Notes: generated by a model not told the origin, from the letters alone. Shown: positions 7,991-16,427, numbered from the stretch's first letter. The stretch: DNA of 64,000 bases from Amycolatopsis sp. NBC_00345 (GCF_036116635.1 NZ_CP107995.1:1426001-1490000); one strand, 5' to 3'. Numbers and translations are program-made.

Positions 7991-9913
7991 CCGGGTCCCC
8001 ATCACCACCGTGCGGTCGACCGGCAGCCGGAACGAGGCCGCCTGCGACGCGGCGTTGTGGGCCAGTCCGATGAACAGTGCCTTCTGCCACTTGGGCATGC
8101 CGCCCGGTGGGCCGGGCTCGATGGTGACCCTGGACAGGAAGTAGAACGCGTTCTCCAGGTCGGTCTCGAGCTCGGAGGTGAGCATGAACGCGTCGCGCAG
8201 GGCGGCGGGGATGTCCGCGTCGTCGTGGAAGCCGAACCGGACCGACAGGTGCACGATGCCGTCGTCGGCGTGGGAGAGGGAGTCGACGGCGAGGCGCTCG
8301 TTGCGGGACACGTGCGGCACGTTCTCGAAGACCACGGAGACGATCACGACGTGCTCGTGCACGACGCCGTTGAACTCGGCGTTGGCGCGCAACGCCAGCG
8401 GCACCGTCTCCTTCGTCGGGTGCGGGAACACCGCCGTGCCCGGCACCCGTGTCGGCGGGTCCTCGCGCAGCTGGTCGACGAAGTCCGTGAGCTTGCCCTC
8501 GGTTTCGGTGCGCCGGTCGGTGATGAGGCGGCGCCCGCGCTGCCAGACCAGCATGGTCGTGACGGTGATCCCGCCCAGCAGCAGCGGCAGCCAGCCGCCG
8601 TGCACGACCTTGGTCAGGTTGGCGGCGAAGAAGGTCAGCTCGACGCCGCCGAAGACCACGGCCACCAGCGTCAGCTGCCACCACGGCCAGTGCCACACGG
8701 AGGCGGCCAGGATCAGGAACAGCGCGGTGGTCAGCAGCAGCGTGCCGGTCACGGCCACCCCGTAGGCGGTGGCCAGCGAAGCCGAGGAGCCGAACGTGAC
8801 CATCAGGACGAGCACGGCGCCCATCAGCAGCCAGTTCACCCCGGGCACGTAGATCTGGCCGCTCTCCTCCGCCGAGGTGTGCCGGACCTTCAGGTGCGGC
8901 AGGAAGCCCAGCCGGATCGCCTGCCGGGTCACGGAGAACGCGCCGGAGATGACCGCCTGGGACGCGATCACGGTGGCGAAGGTGGCCAGCACGACCATCG
9001 GGATCTGCGCCCAGTCCGGCACGAGCAGGTAGAACGGGTTCTTCACGGCGGTGGGCTCGCCCAGGATCAGCGCCCCCTGTCCGAGGTAGTTCAGCGTCAG
9101 CGCGGGGAACACGACGGCGAACCAGGCCCGGCGGATCGGCGGGCGGCCGAAGTGCCCCATGTCCGCGTACAGCGCTTCGGCGCCGGTGATGGCCAGCACC
9201 ACGGCGCCCATCGCGATGAAGGCGATGTACGGGTGCTCGAACACGAAGCCGACCGCGTAAGTGGGGGAGAGGCTCCGCAGGATCCCCGGGCGCTCGACGA
9301 TGTGCGGCAGGCCGAGCACCGCCAGCGCCAGGAACCACAGCAGCATCACGGGCCCGAACAGCCGGCCCACCCGGTGGGTGCCGAACCGCTGCGCGAGGAA
9401 CAGCACGATCAGGATGACCGCGCCGATCGGCAGGATGGCCTCGCTGACGCTGGGGGCGACGACGTCGATGCCCTCGACCGCGGACAGCACGGAGATCGCG
9501 GGCGTGATGACGCTGTCGCCGAAGAACAGCGACGCGCCCACCACCCCCAGCATCGTCGCCACCGCGACCAGCCGCGTCCGGCCGGGCACCTGCCGCCGGA
9601 TGAGCGCGGCCAGCGCCAGGATGCCGCCCTCGCCGTCGTTGTCGGCGCGCATCACGAAGAGCACGTACTTCACCGACACGACGAGCAGGATCGACCAGAA
9701 GACCAGCGACAGCACGCCGTAGACGTCGCCGGGCACCGGCTTCACCGCGCCGTTGTCGATCGAGAACACGGTCTGCAGCGCGTACAGCGGGCTGGTGCCG
9801 ATGTCCCCGAACACCACCCCGAGCGCCCCCAGGGCCAGTGCCGCGCCCGCGGACTTGCGGGGGTGCCCGGTGCCGTGGGCGGCCGGCTTCGCTTCGTTCT
9901 CCTCAGAGCTCAC
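7979..9913 (-). CDS. kup: Low-affinity potassium transporter Kup
   Basis: A 644-residue integral membrane K+ uptake protein of the KUP/HAK/KT family. The hallmark FGDIGTSPLYA is at residues 35-45 in the first membrane segment; about twelve hydrophobic segments follow to residue ~450, then a ~190-residue cytoplasmic tail. The length is normal for the family. The gene lies 78 bp downstream of a methyltransferase on the same strand. I looked for a c-di-AMP riboswitch, which often precedes kup, but the gap is too short for one. Confidence 0.96.
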   Translation of the reverse strand: MSSEENEAKPAAHGTGHPRKSAGAALALGALGVVFGDIGTSPLYALQTVFSIDNGAVKPVPGDVYGVLSLVFWSILLVVSVKYVLFVMRADNDGEGGILALAALIRRQVPGRTRLVAVATMLGVVGASLFFGDSVITPAISVLSAVEGIDVVAPSVSEAILPIGAVILIVLFLAQRFGTHRVGRLFGPVMLLWFLALAVLGLPHIVERPGILRSLSPTYAVGFVFEHPYIAFIAMGAVVLAITGAEALYADMGHFGRPPIRRAWFAVVFPALTLNYLGQGALILGEPTAVKNPFYLLVPDWAQIPMVVLATFATVIASQAVISGAFSVTRQAIRLGFLPHLKVRHTSAEESGQIYVPGVNWLLMGAVLVLMVTFGSSASLATAYGVAVTGTLLLTTALFLILAASVWHWPWWQLTLVAVVFGGVELTFFAANLTKVVHGGWLPLLLGGITVTTMLVWQRGRRLITDRRTETEGKLTDFVDQLREDPPTRVPGTAVFPHPTKETVPLALRANAEFNGVVHEHVVIVSVVFENVPHVSRNERLAVDSLSHADDGIVHLSVRFGFHDDADIPAALRDAFMLTSELETDLENAFYFLSRVTIEPGPPGGMPKWQKALFIGLAHNAASQAASFRLPVDRTVVMGTRIEL

Positions 9914-9991
9914 CGCGACAGTGTGCCCGGCCCGGCCGGCGGGACCGCGCAGGCACCGCCGTGCGACCGCCGGTGTTCACCTCCAGGGGGT

Positions 9992-10903
9992 TCAGGTAGT
10001 GGCCACCAGGAAGTCCTCGCCGCTGGACGGGCGGAGCCCGTCGGGACGGCCGGCGAAGTAGCGTTCGGACAGTGCGGTTCCCGGAATGTGCCGGATGTCC
10101 GTGAAGCCCGTTTCCTGGGCCATGGCCAGCATCTCCCGCGGCGGGTAGAGGCTGACGAACGGCGTGCCGGACGCCTTCGCGCCCGTCCGGACGGTCTTGA
10201 GTCCAGGGCGGTCGGCCTCGTCGAGCAGCTCGGGTGGCAGCAGGAACGTCATGGCCACAGTGGACCCCGCGGCGAGCCCGGCGAGCTGCCGCAGCGTGGC
10301 CCGGGTGGTCTCCTTGGCGAGGTACATGCTGACACCGGTCGAGGCGACGACCGCGGGCTCGGCCGGGTCGAAGCCCGCCGCGACCAGCTGGTCCCACCAG
10401 GACTGCCCGGCCTCGAAGTCGACCGGCACCAGTTCGGGCAGAGGGTGGCCGAGTTCGCGGAGCCGCCGCCGTTTCCACGCCTGGGTGCCGGGCTGGTCGA
10501 TCTCGAACACCCGCAGCCGCGCGGCCAGCTCCGGCCGGCGCTGGACGAAGGTGTCCAGGCCCGCGCCCAGCAGGACGTACTGGCCGACGCCCTGCCCGGC
10601 CTGCTCGGCGACGAGGTCTTCGACGAACCGGGCGCGGGACACGACGCCGGCCCGGAACTGCCGGGTGGTCTCCGGGTCCATGTCGGGCCGCTGACGCCAG
10701 CCCGCTTCGGGATCGGCGAGCCGCAGGGCGAAGTCGTCTTCGAAGACGTGCGGCGGCGCGTCGACTTCGAGGTGCAGCGCCCGCCACAGGGCGACGCGCA
10801 CCGCCGTGTGGTCCGGCTCGGTGCCGGTGCTGCCTGTGCTGCCGGTGCTGCCGGTGCTGTCGGAAGTGACCACAGTGTCCACTGTGGTCACTTCGTCGTT
10901 CAC
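9992..10903 (-). CDS. Class I SAM-dependent methyltransferase, TIGR00027/PPM family
   Basis: A 303-residue methyltransferase of the leucine-carboxyl-methyltransferase-like family common in actinomycetes. The SAM-binding motif YVLLGAGLDTFVQR and the second acidic motif RVFEIDQPGTQAWKR are clear, as is the partner VDFEAGQSWWDQL. The N terminus has a (STG)n tract encoded by a 9-bp repeat and preceded by a 32-bp inverted repeat in the coding sequence. Its start overlaps the VOC gene stop as ATGA, so it is the third gene of the RHH-VOC-methyltransferase unit. The methyl acceptor is unknown; the family acts on carboxylates or small molecules. Confidence 0.88.
   Translation of the reverse strand: MNDEVTTVDTVVTSDSTGSTGSTGSTGTEPDHTAVRVALWRALHLEVDAPPHVFEDDFALRLADPEAGWRQRPDMDPETTRQFRAGVVSRARFVEDLVAEQAGQGVGQYVLLGAGLDTFVQRRPELAARLRVFEIDQPGTQAWKRRRLRELGHPLPELVPVDFEAGQSWWDQLVAAGFDPAEPAVVASTGVSMYLAKETTRATLRQLAGLAAGSTVAMTFLLPPELLDEADRPGLKTVRTGAKASGTPFVSLYPPREMLAMAQETGFTDIRHIPGTALSERYFAGRPDGLRPSSGEDFLVATT
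10863..10894. repeat. Inverted repeat inside the methyltransferase N-terminal codons
   Basis: Perfect 14-bp arms around GTCC (left arm GAAGTGACCACAGT). It encodes the TTVDTVVTS segment and overlaps the first 14 codons, so it could fold at the ribosome entry site or be a variable tract. Confidence 0.7.
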
Positions 10904-11244
10904 TTCGGCCCCGGCGCCTGGAGGATCCAGACGCGCCCGTCGGGATCGCGGACGGTCATTTCCCGGGTGCCGTAATGGGTTTCCTCGAACGGGGAGACGA
11001 CCTCCAGCGCGGGATCCGGCTCGAACGCGTCGGCGTCGGGGACCTTCAGCACCAGCCGGGCCCGGGTCTCCTGGTCCCCGGGCACCTCGGCGATGAACAC
11101 GGGCGGCCCGTCGCCGTTACGCAGCTGGCCCGAGTTGTGGTCGGTCTCGAAGTCCAGCTCGAAACCCAAGGCCTGGAAGAACTTCGCTGCTTTTCCCCAG
11201 TTGTGGGTCTCCAGGAACACAGCTTCGATTCCTTGTGTGCTCAT
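10900..11244 (-). CDS. VOC (glyoxalase/bleomycin-resistance) family protein
   Basis: A 114-residue single VOC domain: VFLETHNWGKAAKFFQALGFE at the start and DPDGRVWILQAP at the end. The family includes glyoxalase I, dioxygenases and antibiotic-binding proteins, usually with a metal at the H/E positions. A strong ribosome site (GGGGAAGGA) lies just before the ATG, inside the end of the upstream RHH gene (3-bp gap). It is translationally coupled to the methyltransferase that follows. Confidence 0.88.
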   Translation of the reverse strand: MSTQGIEAVFLETHNWGKAAKFFQALGFELDFETDHNSGQLRNGDGPPVFIAEVPGDQETRARLVLKVPDADAFEPDPALEVVSPFEETHYGTREMTVRDPDGRVWILQAPGPK

Positions 11245-11247
11245 GTG

Positions 11248-11418
11248 TCATTCCTTCCCCGGTGGACGCTGTTCGCGGGGCTCGTCGAGGTAGGCGCGCA
11301 GCGCGTCCGCGACCAGCGCCGAGAGGGACGAGCCCGTCTCGATGGCGCGGAACTTCACCTGCTTGATCAACCCGACCGGCAGGTACACGTTGAACTGCTT
11401 GACATCCTCATCACCCAC
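11248..11418 (-). CDS. Small ribbon-helix-helix (CopG-like) protein
   Basis: This 56-residue gene is short and easily missed. Translation from a GTG start gives a beta strand (KQFNVYLPVGLIKQVK), then a helix (AIETGSSLSALVADALRAYLDE), the classic RHH_1/CopG layout. Such proteins are dimeric repressors or antitoxins. Its start lies 8 bp after a perfect 16-bp palindrome, a likely operator, and the VOC gene follows 3 bp after its stop. No ATG is available in frame before an upstream stop. No toxin of a known family follows; the partner genes are a VOC protein and a methyltransferase. Confidence 0.8.
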   Translation of the reverse strand: MGDEDVKQFNVYLPVGLIKQVKFRAIETGSSLSALVADALRAYLDEPREQRPPGKE

Positions 11419-11426
11419 GTGGCCGA

Positions 11427-11442
11427 TGCTAGCATGCTAGCA
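11427..11442. promoter_or_regulatory. 16-bp palindromic operator TGCTAGCATGCTAGCA
   Basis: A perfect palindrome made of two direct copies of TGCTAGCA, immediately upstream of the RHH gene and overlapping the stop codon of the AlkZ-like gene. Ribbon-helix-helix repressors typically bind such paired short half-sites at their own promoter, so autoregulation is the simplest reading. Confidence 0.6.
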
Positions 11443-12549
11443 ATCGGCTGTGAACTGCACTTTTCCCTCGGCGTCGGCGGAGAGGAACGCGGCCAGCCGC
11501 TGTCCCTCCTCGGCGACGGCGGTGCGGTCGGCCCGGGAGAGGTCGCGCAGCGGGTCGACGGTCACGGTGCCCGCTTCGGCCGTCCAGGTCGCGGAGACGC
11601 GGCCGTCGACCAGGACCAGCCGGTCGCCGGTGACGGACAGGCCGCGGTGGGCGTCGTCGATGATCCGGCCGCGGTCGGCGTAGCCGAGGACGGCGTTGTC
11701 GAACGCGGGCAGGAACCGCACCGGGGCGGGGGTGCCGGGGTCGGGCCGCGGCGCGCCGGGCAGGTCCAGCAGCTCCCGGCCCCGTTCGTCGCGAAAGGAC
11801 ACCAGCTCCTCGCGGATCGCGGCCACCGCGCCCGGCAGCCCGGCGACGCCGGACCAGGCGCGCAGGTCGGCCGTCGCGGCCGGGCCGTACGCGGCCAAGT
11901 ACCGGCGTGCCAACGCTTTTCCGGCCGGATCCGGTGCTCCGGTCGAGCCGCCGTCCGACGGCAGCGGCTCGATCTCGCGGCCGAGCCAGACGGACATCGG
12001 GACGTACCGGGCGCCCGCCTTCGTGCGCCACAGCCCGCGCGGCGGCAGCTGCACCGCCGGAATCAGCGCGGCGATCAGCATTTCGCCCAGTGGCCGTGAT
12101 CCCGGCGCCGGCCAGCGGTCGGCGATCGCCCGCGCGAGTTCGCCCATCGTGCGGGGCTCGCCGTCGGCCAGCACCGCGCGGCCCGCCGCCGCGAGCTCGC
12201 CGAGGTCCACCCCGGCCAGCTCGCGGCGGTACGTCCCGAGCACCCGCTGCCGCAGCATGGCGTCGTGCCGCGACCGCCAGGCCAGCGCGTCGCCGGCGGC
12301 CACGAGGTGGACGGTGCGGCGCATCAGGTGCGTCCGCACCACCTCCCGTCCGGTCAGGAGATCGTCCAGCGAAGCGGGGTCGAACGCGCGCAGCCGTGAC
12401 CAGAGCCCGGTGAACGGCTCCTGCGGCTCCTGCGCCTGCAGTCCGCCCAGGTGCGTGACGGCGTCGAGCACCGGCAGGTCGGCGCGGTCGAGCAGCAGTT
12501 GCCGGGCGAGCGTCGCGCGGTTGAGCGCCCGGGTGTCCAGCACGGTCAT
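11437..12549 (-). CDS. AlkZ-like winged-helix DNA glycosylase family protein
   Basis: A 370-residue member of the HTH_42 (DUF1006) superfamily. The segment VTHLGGLQAQEPQEPF at residues 31-46 contains the Q-x-Q motif that is catalytic in Streptomyces AlkZ, which unhooks azinomycin interstrand crosslinks. GREVVRTHLMRRTVHLV and LPAFDNAVLGYADR are further conserved blocks. Many members are housekeeping paralogues (YcaQ-like), so a self-resistance role is possible but not shown. DinB lies 45 bp upstream on the same strand and probably shares the transcript. Confidence 0.86.
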   Translation of the reverse strand: MTVLDTRALNRATLARQLLLDRADLPVLDAVTHLGGLQAQEPQEPFTGLWSRLRAFDPASLDDLLTGREVVRTHLMRRTVHLVAAGDALAWRSRHDAMLRQRVLGTYRRELAGVDLGELAAAGRAVLADGEPRTMGELARAIADRWPAPGSRPLGEMLIAALIPAVQLPPRGLWRTKAGARYVPMSVWLGREIEPLPSDGGSTGAPDPAGKALARRYLAAYGPAATADLRAWSGVAGLPGAVAAIREELVSFRDERGRELLDLPGAPRPDPGTPAPVRFLPAFDNAVLGYADRGRIIDDAHRGLSVTGDRLVLVDGRVSATWTAEAGTVTVDPLRDLSRADRTAVAEEGQRLAAFLSADAEGKVQFTADC

Positions 12550-12594
12550 GTCGCCGTTTCTCCTCGATTCTCTTGTGGTGGCCGGACTTCTGGG

Positions 12595-13155
12595 TCAGCT
12601 GGACTTCTGCCCGTCGAGCGACTCGCGCAGGATGTCGGCGTGCCCGGCGTGCTGGGCGGTTTCGGCGATGACGTGCGTCAGCACCCGGCGGATGCTGCGC
12701 ACCCCGCCCGGCTTGTTCCACGGCGCCTCCGGCAGTGGGTGCGTCGCCGCCAGGTCGGGCACGGTGGCGATGATCTCCTCGGTGCGGGCGGCTACTTTCT
12801 CGTAGCGGGCGAGGATCCCGGACAGCGTGTCGCCGGGCAGCATCCGGTACTCGTTCTGGTGGTCGATCGCCCACTGCGGGAACTCGCGGGCGGTCCCGGC
12901 GGCGAACTCGGCCCAGGTGACGCCCTCGGGCATGTCGTAGTTCAGCGCCGACGTGCCCTCGAGCGCGAAGCGCAGCCAGCCTTCTTCGATGAACGCGACG
13001 TGCTTGACCAGCCCGCCCAGGGAGAGCGCGCTGACCGTCGGGTGCTCGTCGAGCTGCTCGTCGGTCAGCCCCTGGACGGTTTTGGTCAGTGCGGCGCGGG
13101 CGGCGGCGAGCGCTTCGATGAGGTCGGCGCGCTCGGGGTCGAGAGTGGTGGTCAC
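12595..13155 (-). CDS. DinB-family (DUF664) protein
   Basis: A 186-residue four-helix-bundle protein. The likely metal ligands are His52 (GGLVKHVAFIE), His161 and His169/172 (THVIAETAQHAGHAD). The DinB superfamily includes mycothiol- and bacillithiol-dependent transferases such as maleylpyruvate isomerases, so in an actinomycete a mycothiol S-transferase role is plausible. It is divergent from the WYL regulator with an 85-bp gap, which suggests it is a target of that regulator. Confidence 0.88.
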   Translation of the reverse strand: MTTTLDPERADLIEALAAARAALTKTVQGLTDEQLDEHPTVSALSLGGLVKHVAFIEEGWLRFALEGTSALNYDMPEGVTWAEFAAGTAREFPQWAIDHQNEYRMLPGDTLSGILARYEKVAARTEEIIATVPDLAATHPLPEAPWNKPGGVRSIRRVLTHVIAETAQHAGHADILRESLDGQKSS

Positions 13156-13240
13156 GGTGATCGGCTTCCTTCGGTTGTGATCGGCTCCCCCTGACTATCG
13201 CAGGGATAGCGGACAGGGTGTGGCCGCTTCTTGAGGCAGA

Positions 13241-14650
13241 ATGGAATTCATGCCGAAGACTTCAGCGCGGCTGCTGTCGTTGCTCTCGCTCCTGCAGGCG
13301 CGCCGGGACTGGCCGGGCGCGCTGCTGGCGGAGCGGCTGAACATCAGCCCGCGCACCGTACGCCGCGACGTCGACCGCCTGCGCGAACTCGGTTACCCGA
13401 TCGTGGCCACCAAAGGCCCCGAAGGCGGCTACCGGCTGGACGCGGGCGCGGAGCTGCCGCCGTTGCTCTTCGACGACGAGCAGGCGGTCGCGGTGGCGGT
13501 CGCACTCCGGATCGCCACCAGCAGCGGCGCCGGCCTCGGCATCGGGGAGGCCGCGGCGCGCGCCCTGACCACCATCCGGCAGGTGATGCCCGCCCGGCTG
13601 CGCGGCCGGATCGACACCCTCCAGGTCACCGCCGTCGGACGGCCCGGACCACCCCCACAGGCCGACGCCGGCGTGCTGCTGGAACTCGGCGCTGCGGTCC
13701 ATGCCCGGGAGGTGCTGCGTTTCGACTATGCCGCTGTGTCGGTCGGTGCTGGGGCTGCTGGTGCTGGGTCGGTCGGCGCTGCGTCGGTCGCCGCTGGATT
13801 TGTCGGCTCGGTATCGGCCGCCGCCGCACCTGTCGACGCTGCATCGGCCGACGCTGCGTTGGTCGGCACTGTGTCGGTTGGCACTGGGTCGATTGGCTCC
13901 GCGTCGGTTGGCTCTGCGTTGGCTGGCACTGGGTTGCTCGGCACTGGGGCGGCTGGTGCTGGGTCGGTCGGCTCTACGTCGGTTGGTGCTGGGTTGGTCG
14001 GCGCTGCATCGGTTGGTGCTGGGTCGGTCGGCTCTACGTCGGTTGGTGCTGGGTTGGTCGGCTCTACGTCGGTTGGTGCTGGGTCGGTCGGCTCTACGTC
14101 GGTTGGTGCTGGGTTGGTCGGCTCTACGTCGGTTGGTGCTGCGTCGGTCGGCGCTGCATCGGCTGGTGCTGGGGCGGCCGGTGCTCAGCCGCGCCGGGTG
14201 GAGCCCCACCATCTGGTCACCTGGGATGCGCGCTGGTACCTCGTCGCGTGGGACCTCGACCGTGAGGACTGGCGCACTTTCCGTGCGGACCGGATCGCCC
14301 CGCGTACCCCGACGGGCCCCCGTTTCGCCTCGCGCGAGCTGCCGGGCGGCGACGTGGCCGCCTTCGTGGCCGCCCGGTTCCGCGGCGCCACCCGCTCGAC
14401 GGACTGGCCCTGCCGCGGCGAGGTGATCCTCGACCTGCCTGCCGCCGATGTGCTGCCCTACGCCGGAGACGGCGTCGTCGAACCGCTGGGCCCGGACCGT
14501 TGCCGCCTGGTTCTGGGCGCGTGGTCGTGGCCCGGGCTGGCCGCCACTATCGGCCGGTACGACGCCGATATCGAGGTCGTCGGACCGGCCGAGTTGAAGG
14601 ACGCCTTCGCGCAGCTGGCCCGCCGGTACGTCCGGGCGGCGGCGTCCTGA
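13241..14650 (+). CDS. HTH-WYL transcriptional regulator with a repeat-expanded insert
   Basis: A 469-residue YafY-like regulator, well above the usual ~320. Residues 8-65 form a DeoR-type HTH (LNISPRTVRRDVDRLRELGY). The WYL domain is interrupted: LRFDYAAV (to about residue 165) is followed by some 150 residues of only Gly, Ala, Val, Ser, Thr, Leu and a few others, and then RRVEPHHLVTWDARWYLVAWD resumes the domain. The insert consists of degenerate 10-residue units (SVGAGLVGST type). The start at 13241 has GAGG 5 bp upstream; an ATG at 13250 is the alternative. It probably controls the divergent DinB-AlkZ unit. Confidence 0.9.
   Translation: MEFMPKTSARLLSLLSLLQARRDWPGALLAERLNISPRTVRRDVDRLRELGYPIVATKGPEGGYRLDAGAELPPLLFDDEQAVAVAVALRIATSSGAGLGIGEAAARALTTIRQVMPARLRGRIDTLQVTAVGRPGPPPQADAGVLLELGAAVHAREVLRFDYAAVSVGAGAAGAGSVGAASVAAGFVGSVSAAAAPVDAASADAALVGTVSVGTGSIGSASVGSALAGTGLLGTGAAGAGSVGSTSVGAGLVGAASVGAGSVGSTSVGAGLVGSTSVGAGSVGSTSVGAGLVGSTSVGAASVGAASAGAGAAGAQPRRVEPHHLVTWDARWYLVAWDLDREDWRTFRADRIAPRTPTGPRFASRELPGGDVAAFVAARFRGATRSTDWPCRGEVILDLPAADVLPYAGDGVVEPLGPDRCRLVLGAWSWPGLAATIGRYDADIEVVGPAELKDAFAQLARRYVRAAAS
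13736..14190 (+). repeat. Coding minisatellite, 30-bp unit
   Basis: Six well-conserved 30-bp units run from 13979 to 14158 (unit begins TCGGTTGGTGCTGGGTTGGT), flanked on the left by about 240 bp of degenerate copies. All reading frames stay open. The units alternate between two variants (GGGTTGG and GGGTCGG), which suggests recent duplication of 60-bp pairs. Confidence 0.92.
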
Positions 14651-14740
14651 GGGGAGTCCTCATGGGAGTGACCGCTTCGGGGTGCCGGTGTGGCGAATCT
14701 CCCGGGCCCGACGGTTCCCCTCACCCGCCGCCGTCGGTAA

Positions 14741-14756
14741 CTTAGGTGACCCTAAG
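14741..14756. promoter_or_regulatory. Possible DtxR/IdeR-like inverted repeat
   Basis: CTTAGG-TGAC-CCTAAG lies 24 bp before the ATG of the next gene. The TTAGGT and CTAA parts resemble an iron-dependent regulator box, but only about 13 of 19 consensus positions fit, so this is tentative. Confidence 0.3.
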
Positions 14757-14779
14757 CACGGCGAAAAGGGGGAACGCCG

Positions 14780-15664
14780 ATGGACGGCCAGCCGGTGCTG
14801 CGGCACAACCAGGGCGTTGCGGGGTGGGCGGAGACCTCCGACGGGCGCGAGCTGTTCTTCCAGCGACGGCCGGGCCGGCCCGCCGGGGGCGAGGTGCCGA
14901 CGGTGGTCTTCGAGGGCGGGCTGGCCGCCGGCCGCTCCTACTGGGCGACGGTGCAGGCCGAGGTGGCGAAGTGGGCGACGTCGGTGGTCTACGACCGCAG
15001 CGGGCTCGGCCGCAGCCCCGCCGACCCCGGGCCCCGCCCGCTCACCCGGCTCGCCGCGGACCTCGGCGCGCTGCTTGACCACCTGGGCCCGGGGCCGTAC
15101 CTGCTGGTCGGGCACAGCTGGGGCGGGCCGATCGTGCGGATCGCCGCCGCGGCGCGGCCGGACCGGATCGCGGGCCTGGTGCTCGTCGACCCGACCGACG
15201 AGGCGTGCGAGCTGCTGTTCCGCCCGTCGACCCGCCGGGCGGAACGGGCCGGCCAGGTGATCAGCAGTGTGCTCGCGCGCGCCGGGCTGCTGGCCGCCGC
15301 GCACCGCGGGCTGCTGGCCTCGCTGCCGCCCGACGCCAGGGCCGACATGTGCGCCGAGGGCTTCACGACGGGCGTGATGCGCACCCGCGCCGCCGAGCTG
15401 GCCTCGGTCGTCGCCGACCTGACCGGGCTCCGGGACCAGCCGGTGGACCTGCCCGACGTGCCGCTCACGGTGATCTCCGCCGGCCGCCCCTCGGCGAGCA
15501 TGAACCGGCGCGTCCGCGCGGAGGTCGACGCGTCCCACGCGCACCGCGTTCGGTTGTCGCGCCAGGGAAGGCAGGTCCACGCGCACCGCTCCGGGCACAT
15601 GGTCCAGGCGACCGAGCCGGACCTGATCGCGGCGGAGATCCGGCGGCTCGCTGTCGGGCCGTGA
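14780..15664 (+). CDS. Alpha/beta fold hydrolase
   Basis: A 294-residue serine hydrolase. VVFEGGLAAG supplies the oxyanion region, YDRSGLGRS the conserved strand 4 turn, LLVGHSWGG the nucleophile Ser113, and HRSGHMVQ the catalytic His. It resembles general esterases and lipases of actinomycetes, and no specific substrate can be named. A ribosome site GGGGGAA lies 8 bp before the ATG. A possible iron-type operator is upstream and a minisatellite begins right after the stop. Confidence 0.87.
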   Translation: MDGQPVLRHNQGVAGWAETSDGRELFFQRRPGRPAGGEVPTVVFEGGLAAGRSYWATVQAEVAKWATSVVYDRSGLGRSPADPGPRPLTRLAADLGALLDHLGPGPYLLVGHSWGGPIVRIAAAARPDRIAGLVLVDPTDEACELLFRPSTRRAERAGQVISSVLARAGLLAAAHRGLLASLPPDARADMCAEGFTTGVMRTRAAELASVVADLTGLRDQPVDLPDVPLTVISAGRPSASMNRRVRAEVDASHAHRVRLSRQGRQVHAHRSGHMVQATEPDLIAAEIRRLAVGP

Positions 15665-15675
15665 CCTGTCCAGAC

Positions 15676-16290
15676 CGGCTGCCTGGCTGCCTGGCGGCTC
15701 GGCAATCCGGCAACCCGGCGGCTCGGCAATCCGGCAGCCCGGCGGCGCGGCAACCCGCGAATCCGGCTGCCTGGCGGCTCGGCAGCCCGGCGGCCCGGCA
15801 ACCTGGCCGCCTGGCGGCCAGGCGGCGCGGCGGTCTGGCAATCCGGCGGCCCGGTGGTCTGGCGGCTCGGCAACCCGGCAACCCGGCAACCCGGCAACCC
15901 GGCAACCCGGCAACCCGGCAACCTGGTGGCCTGGCGGCTCGGCGGCCTGGCAGCCCGGCGCCCGGGCGGCGCGGCGGTCTGACGGTCTGGCAACCCGGCG
16001 GTCTGGCAACCCGCAGCCCAGCGGTCCGGTAACCCGGCCCGGCGGTCTGGCAACCTGGCGGCCCGGCAACCCGCAGCCCGGCGGTCTGGCAACCCGGCCC
16101 GGCAACCCGGCGGTCTGGCGGCCCAGTGGCCCGGCCAGGCGGCCCGGTGGTCTGGCAATCCGGCCCAGTGGCCCGGCAACCCGGCCAGGCGGCCCGGTGG
16201 TCTGGTAATCCGGTCCGGTGGCCCGGTGGCCCGGTGGCCCGGTGGCCCGGTGGCCCGGTGGCAGGCGGCTGGTGACCGGGTGACCGGGTA
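15676..16290. repeat. Non-coding 9-bp minisatellite
   Basis: About 615 bp of degenerate 9-bp units, mostly CGGCAACCC, CGGCGGCTC and CGGTGGCCC. There is a homogeneous CGGCAACCC block near 15868-15922 and a homogeneous CGGTGGCCC block near 16219-16260. Because the period is a multiple of three, all frames look open, but the predicted peptides are pure Pro/Gly/Ala/Arg repeats and are not genes. The remaining 137 bp to the HNH gene end hold nothing I recognise. Confidence 0.9.
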
Positions 16291-16427
16291 GCCAGTCAAG
16301 TCCATTGTGGTCGGACGTGGCCCGCGGTCACGAGTGGAGTGCGTGCGCTAGGTCCTCCAATGCGACAAACCGGGGGTTCCGCTTCCTGCGCGGCGGATCG
16401 AGGTTGCAGGAAGGGCATGAGATCACC

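Noticed and set aside
9914..9991. Possible c-di-AMP riboswitch before kup
   Set aside because: Only 78 bp separate kup from the upstream gene; no conserved riboswitch helices fit.
13979..14158. 30-bp direct repeats considered as a CRISPR array
   Set aside because: Units are contiguous with no spacers and lie inside a coding sequence.
13262..14212. Minus-strand frame with a TNRRRADRPS-type repeat opposite the WYL gene
   Set aside because: The repeat is open in all frames; only the + frame has HTH and WYL domains on either side.
15664..16305. Long open frames on both strands between the alpha/beta hydrolase and the HNH gene
   Set aside because: They arise because the 9-bp repeat keeps every frame open; predicted peptides are simple Pro/Gly/Arg repeats without a start signal.
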